Source: Micavibrio sp. UBA1850
Lineage (GTDB): Bacteria > Pseudomonadota > Alphaproteobacteria > Micavibrionales > Micavibrionaceae
DNA: 51,158 nt
Reading direction: 5' to 3'
Assembly: GCA_002338525.1 (NCBI GenBank)
Contig: DDIM01000019.1
Coordinates: 1 to 51,158, forward strand
Shown: piece after piece, positions 51,114-51,158 of the stretch
Layout: each line of letters starts with the position of its first letter
How positions within the stretch are numbered: position 1 is the stretch's first letter
Made by a program: the position numbers and the translations under genes
Notes under the pieces: model-generated
The model's database searches: none
Told to the model about the DNA's origin: nothing
What the model saw: only the letters and a program-made list of their open reading frames with translations

Positions 51114-51158
51114 GGTTCGAACCCGCGACCTACGGTTTTGGAGACCGTCGCTCTACCA
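51099..51158 (-). tRNA. tRNA-Trp (anticodon CCA), 5' end outside window
   Basis: Read on the minus strand: end of the D loop, D-stem TAGAGC, an anticodon arm with stem ACGGT/ACCGT and loop CTCCAAA (anticodon CCA, complement of 51139-51141), variable loop, T-arm with GGGTTCGAACCC, acceptor strand and an encoded CCA. About 16 nt of the 5' end lie beyond the window edge. In many bacteria this gene precedes secE/nusG, which would lie downstream, but here the adhesin locus follows. Confidence 0.95.

Overview
This 51 kb window is a chromosomal segment of a Gram-negative bacterium, almost certainly an alphaproteobacterium. The evidence is the gene order bolA / J-domain gene / cobS / cobT, an RHH_4-type regulator, an alphaproteobacterial-type LexA box (GTTC-N7-GTTC), and AT-rich genes with alphaproteobacterial relatives. 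I cannot name the genus from the sequence alone.

Region 1 (1-12.8 kb) is mostly housekeeping: the 5' part of clpX, sufE, a small exported protein, hisS, the aerobic cobaltochelatase genes cobT and cobS with a J-domain gene, bolA, an RHH_4 protein, accA, xerD, aroK-aroB and a CorC-type CBS membrane protein.

Region 2 (12.8-28.3 kb) is envelope and accessory. It holds a glycine-zipper lipoprotein whose ribosome binding site lies inside a terminator-like hairpin, a small exported Thr/Asp-rich protein, and two paralogous exosortase-type acyltransferases. Next come a Y-family DNA polymerase behind a LexA box, a small DUF2945-like protein, and a complete RND efflux operon (outer membrane factor, fusion protein, pump). 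It ends with CsbD, a THUMP-domain RNA methyltransferase, an autotransporter and a lipoprotein alpha/beta hydrolase.

Region 3 (28.3-51.2 kb) looks like one functional locus. An Hpt protein and a receiver protein lie divergent to a tightly packed type I secretion operon: HlyD-type adaptor, membrane hybrid pseudokinase, TolC-type channel and two different ABC subunits. Both ABC subunits have lost the normal signature motif and H-switch; the second has a C39-like N-terminal domain. Convergent to this operon is a giant gene (about 11.8 kb) built from about 30 cadherin-like tandem-95 modules, the likely cargo. It is split by one in-frame TAA codon into 1362- and 2572-residue open frames. The modules fall into three subtypes with an ordered succession, include one module with an in-frame deletion of about 31 residues, and are interrupted by a unique domain of about 270 residues.

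The window ends in a tRNA-Trp gene. A 17-bp copy of its 3' end lies about 0.78 kb away and brackets one orphan gene, the signature of a small or decayed integrated element. The best candidate for something undescribed is the secretion locus: a type I exporter with two degenerate ATPases, a built-in pseudokinase-receiver protein and its own Hpt/receiver pair.
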